Assembly: GCF_964340395.1 (NCBI RefSeq)
Contig: NC_135557.1
Coordinates: forward strand, 11,991,046 to 12,055,045
Source of the DNA: Glandiceps talaboti
Lineage: Eukaryota; Hemichordata; Enteropneusta; Spengelidae
DNA: 64,000 nucleotides
Direction of reading: 5' to 3'
The translations under genes and the position numbers were made by a program. Shown here piece after piece: positions 11,131 to 23,098 of this stretch. The number at the start of each line of letters is the position of its first letter. Positions within the stretch are counted from its first letter, which is position 1. The notes below the pieces were generated by a model, which saw only the letters and a list, made by a program, of their open reading frames with translations, made no database searches and had not been told where the DNA came from.

Positions 11131-14100
11131 GTAAGCGTTTCCTTTCCATAGCTGTTTGTATGCAGGTTGAGTCATATAATTGTTTGGTTAATCTGTAAGG
11201 CCTAGAGACAAAAATTGTTTGGGTCCGGTTACTCGACCCCATCTAGTTTTTCACTGCCGACCCTAAGCAGAAGTTGACGCCCTCTTCGGCAGATGAAAAC
11301 GACACTAGTCCTGAGAGTGCACTGCACTCAGACCAGGAGCGCGTTTGATTTGCACAATCGTGATTGTGATTAATCTGACGTCATTTCTGGAAATGAAGAT
11401 GTAAACAAAATGCGCAGTCACAATCATGATTAGGCCTAGAAAACAAATTTAGTTTCGGTTCGACCACCTAGTTTTTCCCTGCCGGCCCATCGTACATATT
11501 CTAGAACAAAATAATAAAATCGCAAAAATCGTGAAGTCTCGCCAGAAATAGTGGAAATTGGCATCAACTTAAAAAGACAATATGAAACTGTTCTTCCAAT
11601 ATTTAATGGCTGTACATCTGATGAGAGGAAACCAATAACACTGGAGATAATATGTTATTGCAGTGAGTATAAGACATAGTTTGAGTGAACCATGTAAACG
11701 TTACATGGAAGGGCCGATTCATCGAAGGGATGATGTGGTATGGTACATCAATAATAATAACAATATTTATGATTCGTTGCCGACTTCAATGTTTTTTTTA
11801 TACATTGGTGGTTCTGAATAAAGATTAGCAAGCTTACCAAAGTGTGATAGTAAAGTTGAGTATATAAATACAAATATGTTTATGGCAACTTATAACCAGT
11901 ACATGAAATGGTTTCTTCCGGACAAAGTTTTATGACTTCACCCACGGTGCTACACACCACTGTTCTAATAAACAAGAAAGGCCTGAGTACGCGGCGACAT
12001 CAGTTTGCAATATAAACATGTGGCTCGGTAATTGTCGATCGAACTCTCAATATTGCGCACTAATTAGCTGGCAACATCGGTAATTTGCTGTCCGGGGAAA
12101 TTAGTGCGATGACTGTAATACACCGATTGAGGGCGCTTACACCGGCGTAAAGCGTTCGAACACCTACAACTTAGTACAAGCTAATAATCCTTGCCTCCGG
12201 AGGATCTGCGGAGCTGAATCGACCAAAACCTCCGCAGTAAAATAATCCACAGATTTTCCGGAGTCGACCATTCACACACGCAAATTACCTCAAGAGTTAA
12301 TTTAAGTCACTGATTCTGCGGTAATTTCAAGTCAGCACACCTTCTTTTCTTCTTTTGATGATTATTTTTTTGTAATTAAAAAAATAATATGTTAATGAGC
12401 ATAGTGACCGACGCTATATTGGAAATCAGTACACGAGACTTTAAGTAAACTGCCACTTTTCAAAAGACACTATTGACGTCAAACAAGCAATGCAATATAT
12501 GCTATAGTCGTAATTCTACGCATTGTGTGCCCAAATGACAAATGTTTGTTCGAAACAGGGTTGTAAGTACAAGGTTTAAATACAACGGAATGATGAAAAA
12601 GAAATTGGCCGAGTCTGCTGACAGGCGCCTGTCACGAGACACTCCGTAAATTAAAAATATCAGACGATGTTATGTATACTACAAGTTGAATGTTGTTGAC
12701 AATTATGGACAGTGTTTTTGGTAAATTTGTTAGAAAATTGAAATTCCAATTACCTCAAAATTATTTTAGATCCCTAGTTTATTTCTTTCATTATTAAAAT
12801 TTTCCAGGGTTAAATCTGTAAGACACTGGAATTATTTATATCCAACCTCAAAAATCCTCTCTTTTTTTTTTGGGGGGGGGGGTGCATTTCCAGTCATTAT
12901 TTTTCTGTGATTTTGTGTAATTTTCATAACAGTAGATTTCTTATTATAAAATGGTGACTATGGTATAAAAGTACAATATTTTACCAATTTTCTGTGTAAA
13001 ATGTTGTTTTATACTGAGACATCATATGAAACCACTAACCACTTTATTACATCGCTAAAACAAAACTGCACAGTGAAGAGCTGAAAAACTGAACAACTTC
13101 TACATGTTACAAAAATAAAAAAAATAAAAAGAACAGCGGAGCTATTCTGACCAATAAGTCGCGTGTCTATGATTTCGTTAATAAAACTAGAATCACTCCA
13201 ACTACAGTGCATAGTTTCGAGTTGAGACAAGGATTATATTCAAGGTGTCAAGGAACACTTTCAAAATCAATAATAGCGCTGTTTCCTTGCATTTGACCGA
13301 CCCAAACGAGATGTATGTTGTAATGAGATCCCGGATCAGGCAAATGCTGTGTTTTTTATAAGTTTAACAAAGGAATAATTTCAACGAGAAATTTCAACGT
13401 TCTTTATGGAGATCACTACCCTGCCATTGGTATTACCAGTGCTAGCTTAGACTCTCTAAATACGTCCATACTGTCTATATGTTCGCACTACTCTTGAACT
13501 TGAATAAACATATCATTCCTATTTTTGCCGAGAGAAAAAAAAACTGTCAGACTAATTTCTGCTTTCAATACAGTTGTACAAACACAGAGAGTGTCTTGAC
13601 ACACGTACAGATTACTAAGTACTAAATTAACATATCAGGAAAAGTGTCACAGAACATTATTGATTACTTTTTACTGATCAAAAGCATTTTAAAGTACGGA
13701 TTATAACAATATTAGATTCTGCAGACTACAAACTAACAATTGCTCAGATCATACAGTTATAGTCTATCTCGTGTGAGTGGTAACTAACTCGTATAAGCCC
13801 TTAGCACACAAACAATTATGCCAGATAATGTAATAAAAAAGTAACGGTAATTAATTAAAAATACATATATATATATGCACCTTAACATGATGATGTCATT
13901 TCTTTTTAGCTCATTAGGAAAGGCTTTGTTCTGTGTCAGCCTCTTTCTGAACCAGTATAGTGTAGATGCAGGTAAGATGGATATTTATTTCAATAAATAA
14001 ATAAATTAATAAATTAGTTATTTCAAAAAAATACATAATCGTATAGTTCTAGTTCTGTAATATACCATTATTTTAAAATGTTGGTTATATTCAGACTTAT

Positions 14101-14745
14101 GTTTTGCCAACAGACTGCCCTGCACTGACAACACCTCCATCGGGAATATTGTCCTCGACAGACGTTTCCGTCTACACGTCGGTAACACTCACCTGTACTG
14201 ATAGTGTCGTATCCGGCGAAGCTACAACTATATGTGCGGATTCCGGAAGCGACTATTATTGGGATCCTGTATTAGGCTTCTGTACCACAGGTAGTTATGC
14301 TAAAATAATATTGTGACTTAGTATTTCAGCTTCTATTTATACTAACACACGAGTCTAGATATTCAGTGCTGACAAACAAGGCCACGGACCTGTAGTCATA
14401 TTAGTAGAATTTGACTATCAATACATGTACAACATTTTGTGAAATCTGAAACTTGCTTTCAATATTGTGAAATGACCAAAATCATTAATTATGCAAATGA
14501 ATAATCAAAGCGAAAGCTATGTTAAGTTGTATAGGAAATGTGCGCTTCGTTATGGTTGGTGTTTCTACAAAATTATATTGAATTTGAAATATCTTTTCTA
14601 AAGATATAGCATACAAATTAATATTCATATGATACTCACTAAAGTTTATTCATTTCTTACAATTAGTATAAGGAATTTGCTGTGTAGCAAGTTTCATTAT
14701 AATTGAAGATGATTTTGAGATATGTTCACATACATACAGGCAGAA

Positions 14746-14800
<55 letters not shown>

Positions 14801-16152
14801 TGTGTAACATAACCTCCATTTATGGAACGTAGTTTAGTAGATCATTGTCAAACTTAAAAGATGATATGATGTGTCAGGTTGTGTCATTTGATGTAAACTT
14901 AAAATAAGTACACACAATCATTATATTAAAGTACCGTGCAGTTCGTATTTCAAATGTCGAAATTGTAATAGTTACTATAATTTGTTAGTATTTTGATCCG
15001 CACGGATTTATCCTTAAAATAGGTATCGACCAATGCTCTGTCAAATTTATTGTATTGGGGCTTCAGTTTATGCTAATTTATTGTTGTGTATTGATGTGGA
15101 ATTTTATTTTTTTATTACTCTCACATTATAAACAGATTGCTCTCCACTGACACCAGTAACTGGTGGAACCCTGTCAAACACAGGCACCGTCGTAACTACT
15201 ACGGAAGTAACATTGACGTGTGATGACGGTTCTGATGTGACTGGTACAGCAACAGTAACATGTACCAATGGAGCATGGGTCGGTACTCTAGGAACATGTG
15301 ATTCCACTGGTAAGTGATTATCAGACCAAGTTATTTCATGTTAATTTGTACCTCCCATCTACCTATTTTGTAGAATTTATATAATAAATAGCCTTCAAGT
15401 ACACAACTATTATATTTGTAAGTAGTGGAAATCAAGTACACATCTATATTGTATATCTTTGTAAGAAGCAGACATTACATACACATCTATAGTGTATATC
15501 TTTGTAAGAAGCAGACATTACATACACATATATCGTGTATATCTTTATAAGAAATAGACATCATGTACACATCTATAGTGTATATCTTTGTAAGACATAG
15601 ACGTCACACACACATATACTATATATCTTTGTAAGAGGTGGACTTCACAAACATCTATATTGTATATCTTTGTAAGATGTAGACATCACATATACATCTA
15701 TAGTGTATATCTATGTAAGACAGACGTCACATAGACATCTATAGTGTATATCTTTGTAAGACATAGACGTCACACACACATATACTATATATCTTTGTAA
15801 GAGGTGGACTTCACATACACATATATACTATATATCTTTGTAAGACGTAGATATCACATACACATCTATAGTGTATATCTTTTTGTCATGTAGATATCAC
15901 GTACACATCTATAATGTTTATCTTTTGTAAGACATAGACATCACGTACTCAGCTATAGTGTATATCTTTGTAAGATGTAGACGTCACATACACACATATA
16001 CTATATATCTTTGTAAGACATAGACATTACGTACACATCTATAGTATATATATATATTATAGTATATATTATTATATATATATATATATATAACTATTAC
16101 GCTCTGCCACTGCGGTATAGAGCACTGTCTTAGCAGATTGATACTCACCGAG

Positions 16153-16227
<75 letters not shown>

Positions 16228-16443
16228 TAAGATGTAGACATCACATACACATCTATAGTGTATATCTGTGTAAGACAGAGACAGTGCATACACATTTACT
16301 ATGTATATCTTTATAAGATGCAGATGTCATGTAAACGCATCTATATCATATATCTTTGTAAGACATAGGCCACATCTATAGTGTATATCTTTGTAAGATG
16401 TAGACATCACATACACATATGTAGTGTATATATTTATAAGACA

Positions 16444-16514
<71 letters not shown>

Positions 16515-16582
16515 CTCGGTGAGTATCAATCTGCTAAGACAGTGCTCTATACCGCAGTGGCAGAGCGTAATAGTTTTGTAAA

Positions 16583-16625
<43 letters not shown>

Positions 16626-18931
16626 CAATATACAATACAATTCAATTTGGCCTATACCTAACATTGAATTTATGTATGTATGTATGTATGTATGTATGTA
16701 TGTATGTATGTATGTATGTATGTATGTATGTATGTATGTATGTATGTATGTATGTATGTATGTATGTATGTATGTTCAGTGTATCGTAAACGAAAAACAC
16801 TACTGTACTTTGTGTTGTTGATAAATGTCCAGAATTTAGGCTCTCTTAATTGTATTATAAATCAAAGGACTAGACACCATCTTATTTGAAATGTAAATGA
16901 TAAAACCGTGATAACATACTGCAATCAATTCTACATTTAACTTTGAGTATAACCATTGTGTGTAAATATATGCATATTGTTTATTTTGACAGAACCAGAT
17001 ACTACAACAGAAGCAGAAAGCGACGAAACCACAGGTACGACTACGACTATTGCTTTTTGTGATGTGATGTAATATGATGTGATGTGATGTGATGTGATGT
17101 GGTGTCGTGTGATGTGATGTGATGTGATTTGCTGTGGTGTGATGGGATATGATGTGATGTGATGTTATGAGATGTGATGAAATGTGATGTGATGAAATGT
17201 GATGTGATGTGATGTGGTGTGGTGTGATGTGATGTGATGTGATTTGCTGTGGTGTGATGGGATATGATGTGATGTGATGTTATGAGATGTGATGTTATGT
17301 GATGTGATGTGATGTGATGAAATGTGATGTGATGTAATGAAATGTGATGTGATGTGATGAAATGTGATGTGATGTGATGTGATGAAATGTGATGTGATGT
17401 GATGCGATGAAATGTGATGAGATGTGATGTGATGTTATGAAATATGATGTGATGTGATGTGATGTGATGAAACGTGATATGAAATGATGAGATGTAATGT
17501 GATGTGATATGATGTGATGTGCTGTGATGTGATGTGATGAAATGTGATGTGATGAAATGTGATGTTATGTGATGTAGTGTGATGGGATATGATGTGATGT
17601 GATGTGATGAAATGTGATGTGATATGATATGATATGATGTGATGGGATATGATGTGATGTGATGTTATGAGATGTGATGTTATGTGATGTGGTGTGATGT
17701 GATGAAATGTGATGTGATGTAGTGTGATGTGATGTGATGTGATGTGATGTGATGTGATATGATGAAATGTGATGTGATGTGATGAAATGTGATGTGATGT
17801 GATGTTATGTGATAAAATGTGATGTGATGTGATGTGATGAAATGTGATGTGATGTGATGCGATGAAATGTGATGAGATACGATGTGATGTTATGAAATAT
17901 GATGTGATATGATGTGATGTGATGAAACGTGATATGAAATGATGAGATGTAATGTGATGTGATGTAGTGTAGTGTGGTGTGATGTGATGTGATGTTATGT
18001 GATGAAATGTGATGTGATGTGATGTGATGTGATGCGATGAAATGTGATGAGATGTGATGTGATGTTATGAAATATGTGATGTGATGTGACGTGATGAAAC
18101 GTGATATGAAATGATGAGATGTAATGTGATGTGATGTGATGATGAAATGTGATGTCGTGTCATGTCGTGTCATGTGATGAAATGTGTTGTGATGTGATTG
18201 ATGTGATGTGATGTGATGTCTTATGATGAAATGTGATGTGATATGATATGATGTTATGTGATATTATGTGATGTGATGTGATGTGATGTGATATGATATT
18301 ATGAAATGAGGTGTGATGGGATGGGATAGAATATGATATGATGGGATCTGATGGGATGATGTGTGGTGCGGTTTGGTGTTACGTGACATGACGAAATATG
18401 ACATGTCTGACGTGAAATGATGTGACGAGACGTGATGTCACTTAAAATGTAATTGGATGTGGTATGGTATAATGCAGTGTGATATGATGTGGTGTTGTGT
18501 GGTGTGGTGCGGTGTGATGTGATGTGATGTGTTGTGGTGTGGTGTGGTGTGGTGTGGTGTGGTGTGGTGTGGTGTGATGTGATGTGATACACTATGGTGT
18601 GATGTGATGTGATGTAATGTGATGTAACAGCTATATCTTATAATGTAACACATTCCATGTTTACCTTTCCTTTTCTCCTAGAATAAGGTTTGGAATAAAG
18701 TATTCCAGTAACATTATCAATATTTCTAGGTCCAGTATGTATGCGAAAAAGAGGGATGAAATCTGACATCGAGGGACACTGAGAATCTTATTAATTAAAA
18801 AGCGTCATAAATGGTTGATTTTGTTTCCTTTTCTAGAATGCGCTGAAGATAGTGGAAGTATCAATCCAGCATTGAATAAATTGATCATCATGAATGTGAT
18901 CATTGCGATACTTGGGTTCATATACACCTAA
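11123..18931 (+). CDS. Gene B: small two-CCP (Sushi) surface protein, probably GPI-anchored
   Basis: Six coding exons: 11123-11130, 13910-13971, 14114-14290, 15136-15309, 16993-17034 and 18837-18931. They total 558 bases, or 185 aa. All junctions are GT..AG and phases match throughout. Residues 1-23 form a signal peptide (MKSSLGKALFCVSLFL...). Residues 24-82 and 83-140 are two CCP-like modules, each with four cysteines and a Trp before the last one. About 14 residues of Thr/Glu-rich stalk follow (EPDTTTEAESDETT), then CAEDSGS and a hydrophobic tail (LIIMNVIIAILGFIYT) with no cytoplasmic residues. This architecture fits a GPI-anchor signal, with the cleavage site probably near D-S-G-S. The CCP modules are short and lack the usual Gly-Tyr signature, so they are atypical. 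One unpaired Cys precedes the anchor. Complement regulation, adhesion or recognition are all possible; none is shown. Confidence 0.8.
11376..11383. promoter_or_regulatory. Perfect CRE (TGACGTCA) in intron 1 of gene B
   Basis: A full CREB/ATF palindrome about 245 bases after the ATG exon. It is preserved at the same place in C (39678-39685) and D (57100-57107). Just upstream is CACAATCGTGATTGTG, a near-perfect 16-base palindrome that is perfect in C and D. Confidence 0.35.
11470..13909 (+). other. Second half of gene B intron 1, unique to B
   Basis: Up to about 11640 this aligns with the start of the C/D intron. The rest, to 13909, looks unrelated to 39955-42630, so one lineage gained or replaced about 2.3-2.7 kb. 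No coding exon is seen. There are a poly-T/G run near 12860 and the usual AT-rich sequence. Confidence 0.5.
13910..13971 (+). CDS. Gene B exon 2: signal peptide
   Basis: The acceptor is TCTTTTTAG and the donor is GCAG|GTAAGA. The 62 bases run from phase 2 to phase 1 and encode SLGKALFCVSLFLNQYSVDA, the hydrophobic core of a secretion signal. The paralogous exons are 42631-42692 and 60051-60112. Confidence 0.8.
14114..14290 (+). CDS. Gene B exon 3: CCP/Sushi module 1
   Basis: The 177-base exon is phase 1 at both ends. The four cysteines lie in DCPAL, TLTC, TICA and GFC, with Trp in YYWDPV before the last one. This is the C-C-C-W-C order of a CCP module. It is clearly more diverged from the C/D module 1 than the linker and tail exons are. 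Confidence 0.8.
14744..14797. repeat. (GACA)n microsatellite in gene B intron 3
   Basis: About 13 copies of GACA. Confidence 0.95.
15136..15309 (+). CDS. Gene B exon 4: CCP/Sushi module 2
   Basis: The 174-base exon is phase 1 at both ends. Key residues are DCSPL, TLTCDDGS, VTGTATVTC, GAW and TLGTC. It shares the LTCDDGS, GAW and TLGTC blocks with the C/D module 2, with an estimated 55-60% identity by eye. Confidence 0.85.
15365..16450. repeat. 43-bp minisatellite, about 20 copies, in gene B intron 4
   Basis: The repeat unit contains TATATCTTTGTAAGA, then AGACATCACATACACATCTA. Consecutive units vary at several positions and are interrupted by TA tracts and a foldback sequence. The same intron in C (about 44680-44870) and D (about 62098-62295) holds only about four degenerate units. 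Confidence 0.9.
16091..16575. repeat. 65-bp inverted repeat embedded in TA tracts
   Basis: Arm 1 is 16091-16155 and arm 2 is 16512-16575. They are reverse complements, with arm 1 containing GCTCTGCCACTGCGGTATAG and arm 2 containing CTATACCGCAGTGGCAGAGC. Both arms are bordered by long TA tracts, which are themselves self-complementary. The arrangement resembles two copies of a TA-targeting foldback or MITE in opposite orientation. Confidence 0.85.
16673..16774. repeat. (TATG)n microsatellite in gene B intron 4
   Basis: About 25 copies of TATG. It corresponds to the shorter array in relic A (2890-2972) and is absent from C and D. Confidence 0.95.
16993..17034 (+). CDS. Gene B exon 5: Thr/Glu-rich stalk
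   Basis: The 42-base exon runs between TTTTGACAG and CAG|GTACGA. It encodes an acidic, threonine-rich stretch, a probable O-glycosylated stalk. Thirteen of 14 residues match C and D. Confidence 0.75.
17058..18625. repeat. (TGATG)n-type pentamer satellite in the last intron of gene B
   Basis: About 1.57 kb of pentamers, with a higher-order block of roughly 120 bases near 17096 and 17216 (containing GATTTGCTGTGGTGTGATGG). It ends in a GTGTG-rich section. It shares the island containing GGTGTTACGTGACATGACG (about 18370) with the other copies and is the longest of the four. Confidence 0.95.
18837..18931 (+). CDS. Gene B exon 6: pre-anchor region and hydrophobic C-terminus
   Basis: The acceptor is CCTTTTCTAG and the stop TAA is 18929-18931. 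It encodes CAEDSGSINPALNK followed by about 16 hydrophobic residues and the stop. The first residue after the junction codon is Cys here and Ser in C and D. Confidence 0.8.
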
Positions 18932-20631
18932 AATACAAAGTTATGATGTGAGTATGTTATATGAAGTTATTTGAGTTTGACATTGTAGAGTAGAGTAGAG
19001 TAGAGTATAGTGAGTCTGATATCTATATTTGAACAGAGAACTTAAATGATCACGCGTGTGTCTGTGTTTGTGTCTGTGTTTGTGTCTGTGTCTGTGTCTG
19101 TGTCTGTGTCTGTGTCTGTGTGCGTGTATTTGTGAGGGTATTTCTATTATTATACCTATGCATGTACCAGTGATACTAGTAGTTTGTCGCTTGTATTAAA
19201 TTGAAAAGTCAAGAAAAGAAAGGTGAAACAATAGTGAAACATTCGTGGATCGAGGATGATTAAATAGACAAATAACGACACGGGAAAAGGCAGAGTTTTC
19301 AGAGCATTTCGGTAATGTGTTCAACGACTTACCCAGTTACCTGTCAGCACATTCCTCATTAGTTGTTGTGTACACATATTAGAATACTATGATGTACATG
19401 TAATACAGCGGGTTTCACAATACCGTTCAACATCTCTATTTGATATAACCACAAAGATCTCAATATGAAACTGCACATCCTACACTTCAGGATATCAATT
19501 TATTGCTACATTTTGTCTAAATGAAACACATGTAAACAATTTAAATGTATGTACTGTAACAAGACACAGATGCCATGGAGCTAATGTTTTGAAGTCTGCA
19601 TCGTGGCACAGTTCATTTTATTTCATTTTAGACAAAATGTTGCAAGGAACTGTATTCTTCAACACTAGATCACTAGGGCACTGCTCATGAAACTGCACAT
19701 CCTACACTATCAATTTATTGCTACATTTTGTCGAAATGAAACACATGTAAATAATTTAAATGTATGTACTATAACAAGACGCAGACGCGCTGCCGCTAAT
19801 GTTTTGAAGTCTGCATTTGCTGTATGCATCAACATGTTTCAAGAAACTGTATTCTTCAACATTAGGGCACTAGGGCACTGCTCTTCTGGCGACCATTCAA
19901 CAAATTTCCGAATTTATTTGGACGAAGTTGTACAGTGTTTTGAAATTCGCTGTACATATTTATTGGTAGCCGCACTGTGTGATTATTTTCCTGTTTGTTT
20001 TTAATGTGTCACTTTTATTCATGATGTTTCATTTTTCTTCCAGATTCTAGGCTAGCTGCAAAGAAAAAATATTGAGTGTATTAATATTCAGACTGGCCAT
20101 TTAATTTTTTGATAAAGCACCGCAGTTCGTCTTTCTCTGCTAGCCAGCATACAACATGACTTATGATACTTGACGTGTAGCTCTCAATCTATATTCGTCA
20201 AACTAAAATTTATTCAATTGTAACAGGTATTGCAGGGGTAAGCTCTCCCCACCACCTTTCATCTACGTACACATGGACTGAAATTCTTCGTCTTTAAATA
20301 ACCAAACTCCCATAGATACAGCTAAAAGCTAAAAACTGTCCCTTTTGAAAATTGTAATCAATATTTAGAATTCAATAATTCGTAAAAACTATCTTTGAAA
20401 TTTTAACAAAATTTTAGTTAAAATGTCGACGATTCTATAAGTGTAGGCTTTGTTTTTGTTTACTACAACTTATCTAAACCATCTAATACACATATATTTA
20501 CTATTGTGAATGTGTTTTAATATAATTTAATTTGAATATTCATATATCTTTACTTGCACAACAACGTAATTCTAATGAAACAAGATCACCTCTGTAAGTA
20601 ACTGATGCTTGTGGTAAAACACCTTGTCCAC
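18932..20631. other. 3' flank of gene B
   Basis: It aligns with 46185-47910 downstream of C. It holds a (TGTGTC)n stretch at about 19060-19125 and an ATTAAA at 19195-19200 that could be the polyadenylation signal (the same hexamer lies at 46441-46446 and 63894-63899). It also holds a local tandem duplication, listed separately. No further exon is seen. Confidence 0.5.
19464..19891. repeat. Tandem duplication of about 225 bp downstream of gene B
   Basis: The segments at about 19464-19688 and 19689-19891 both begin with ATGAAACTGCACATCCTACA and end near CTAGGGCACTGCTC. The first contains an inverted pair around TACATTTTGTCTAAATGAAA. Region C has a single, partly deleted copy (about 46711-46910). 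Confidence 0.85.
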
Positions 20632-20836
20632 CATGATGTTTATATGCAATATCGTTATCACGTCTGCACTGATTGTGCTATTATTAAGACAACCTAACTT
20701 TGGAATAAAAACTCCATCATATGTCATGGAGAATATTTTATACTCTGGGAAGGTTAATTATTCATTCAACATCAACGGTCAAAGGTCAAATACTCTGATT
20801 TGTGTTAAATTTCACTTTGTTTCCGTATTAAGTTAA
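20632..20836 (+). CDS. Small ORF with hydrophobic N-terminus, conserved downstream of B and C
   Basis: From ATG 20632 this encodes 67 aa, starting with MMFICNIV and a hydrophobic stretch up to VLLLRQPNFGIK, then an NYS sequon and one Cys. The paralogue at 47911-48108 has 65 aa. The shared 195 bases have no indels, although the flanks do, and substitutions are mixed silent and conservative. It could be a short secreted or membrane peptide, or chance. No family is recognised. Confidence 0.3.
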
Positions 20837-20939
20837 AATGATACATTTATACTCTCATTTCAAAACCGTCACATAAAAAAACAAATCTGAATATCCAAAA
20901 TCTAACTTATTTGTTGCAATATTCAACATATTTCAATTT

Positions 20940-21480
20940 AAAGTCAACTTGACAAAAAGGGGTAGTCTTATTCTACCTCGAATAAGTCAAATGTTAAAAA
21001 ATCCGTACCTCATTTCTTGAATTCTAAATTCGGAAATGAATCCATAGTCAATGCATTCCATTTTATCTTCTTATATAATGTCTTGTCGTTGGTAAACTTG
21101 ACCGAAGGAGAGCGGTTTATTCTATTTCGACTAGGTCGATAACAAGAAAACTATCTCTCTTGACGAATTTCAATACCTAAGACAAAATCAAATGTTTTAA
21201 TAGTGTATTGAACTCTTCGTGTGGTTAAATCTAAGACACATCAATGTCGTCTTAACTTGACAGAAAGAAATAGATTTATCCTATCTCGATTAGGTCAAAG
21301 GTCAACAGCAGCAAAAAAACCAACGTGCTGTGAACGAGTTTGAATTACAAAGAAAATAACGTTTTATGCATTGAACTACAATTTAAATTTGTAAGATCAG
21401 AATTCAGATTAAATTTAACCGAAAGAAATGGATTTATTCTATATCGACTAGGTTAAAGATTGTATTTTTGACGTCATAAT
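20940..21480. repeat. Degenerate tandem repeat of about 157 bp
   Basis: Four copies of a block starting TTGAC or TTAACCGAAAGAAAT and running through TTTATTCTAT to ACTAGGTCAA lie near 20946, 21099, 21255 and 21415. They are spaced 153-160 bases apart. Equivalent blocks lie at 6465 and 6624 and at about 48218-48680. Confidence 0.7.
21292..21304 (+). promoter_or_regulatory. Perfect DR1 motif, copy 2
   Basis: AGGTCAAAGGTCA is identical to copy 1. A near-DR1 (CGGTCAAAGGTCA) also lies at about 20777 inside the small ORF and at the paralogous place near 48054. Confidence 0.35.
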
Positions 21481-21499
21481 ACTGTAAACAAAATGAATG

Positions 21500-22810
21500 A
21501 AATTGTACCAATAAATCCTATGGAGTTATGTGGCATTGCCTGGAAATAATTTGTATTGGTCTTTTTTTTACACATTATTTGTTTGAATACATCGGGTGTG
21601 TATCTTAATAATAACACAGCGCTAACAATAACTTGAACAGTGATAAACTCTCGCTAGTTTGCTACTTGACACACTTTGACACTAAAGTTGAATATTTCTT
21701 TAACTTTGGCATTAGTCTTTATACATTATCCGTCAAAGTGTTGAAATTGTTTGTTGACAATATATTCCATCATATTATATGTTTTGTTGTGTTATTAAGA
21801 AAGAAACCGTCCTGGTGTTTTGTATTCTGCTTGATGTGATTTGAGTGTGTAAAGTTGAAAGTGTTATAACTCAATCGAATTTATCCAGATTTATGATACC
21901 TAATCAAGCTTTTCATCATTTTTTTTAGCGTAAATCAAGTGTTTCCAAAGTTGAAATAAAAATTAACAACCTGTTACTAGGATAACTGACACAAATTTGA
22001 CATGGTGATTCCAAACATGGCGTACTCGGGATTGAGGTTAAAGGTTACACTATTATATTATACACTGTGTCACTGTGTTTTGAGGCGTAGTTATAGCGCC
22101 CTCAACTACTAGATTGCGGACAGGTATAAATAAAGTATTCCCCTATCGGTCACGTCGGTGTCCCCTTTTAGCTGTTCTTTGGTTGGACAACAAATAACAA
22201 AATGATTAAATTCAGTATGTGCCATTATAAGTTATAACCGATGAGCACGATGGGCTTTGTATGTAAACGTTATGTGAAATCAACCATTCTTCAATATTGT
22301 CATTAATCGTACAGACATTCCCAAAATTATGTACAGTAATCAACATGTAATATACTGTTTAAACTCTATGGTACGTTCATATAAAAATCAGTTACTTTCA
22401 TTCACATCGAGTCTCACTCTTCTCCTCATTACAATCAGCACAGCTCATTTAGTCTGTTCTATGTAGATTGAGAGTGGGGTAGTCTGACCGCATGGGGGCG
22501 TGATACATTATCCTTACTGATGACACGAAGTGATAAGTAAAAACAGCATGATTTAAGGAACAATGTTATAATCAAACATAATGAACGTTATAAACTACAA
22601 TCAAACTGTGATCACGTTAGTCTGAAATAGAGTTATAAAAATTGGCAAAATCCGCCTAAGGAGATGTATTCTTTCGTCAACGGCAAGGCATTCTGAGAAA
22701 TGAAGCAATATCTCCTTTACATTTGCGTATACAATGCAGATTCTGTTAGATGAGCGCACAACCAAATCATTAAGTATTGAAATTGAGCCGAACATATGAA
22801 CACACAAATA
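21500..22810. other. Intergenic region shared with 6700-7806 and 48720-50000
   Basis: This is duplicated non-coding DNA, nearly collinear with copy 1 up to about 22612. There copy 1 jumps to sequence equivalent to 25325, which indicates a 2.7 kb deletion in copy 1 or an insertion here. No gene is recognised. Confidence 0.5.
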
Positions 22811-22916
22811 GGTCACATTGATATCAGTGACTGAAAGAGTCTTTCAAATATCGCCAGGACTGCCGTTAATTGACGTATCGGTGTTACACTATATACTTTA
22901 GTGAACATTTTGCAAT

Positions 22917-22990
22917 GAATTTCACAGTACCAGAACCAATAACAAACTGGACATGCTATATCATATTGGAATACTTTAATAATAATAATA

Positions 22991-23025
<35 letters not shown>

Positions 23026-23098
23026 CATTATTATTATGAATTTCACAGTACCAGAACCAATAACAAACTGGACATGCTATATCATATTGGAATATTTT
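22917..23098. repeat. (ATT)n array between 61-bp direct repeats
   Basis: The sequence starting GAATTTCACAGTACCAGAAC occurs at about 22917-22977 and again at about 23038-23098. About 60 bases of AAT/ATT repeat lie between the two copies. Confidence 0.9.
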
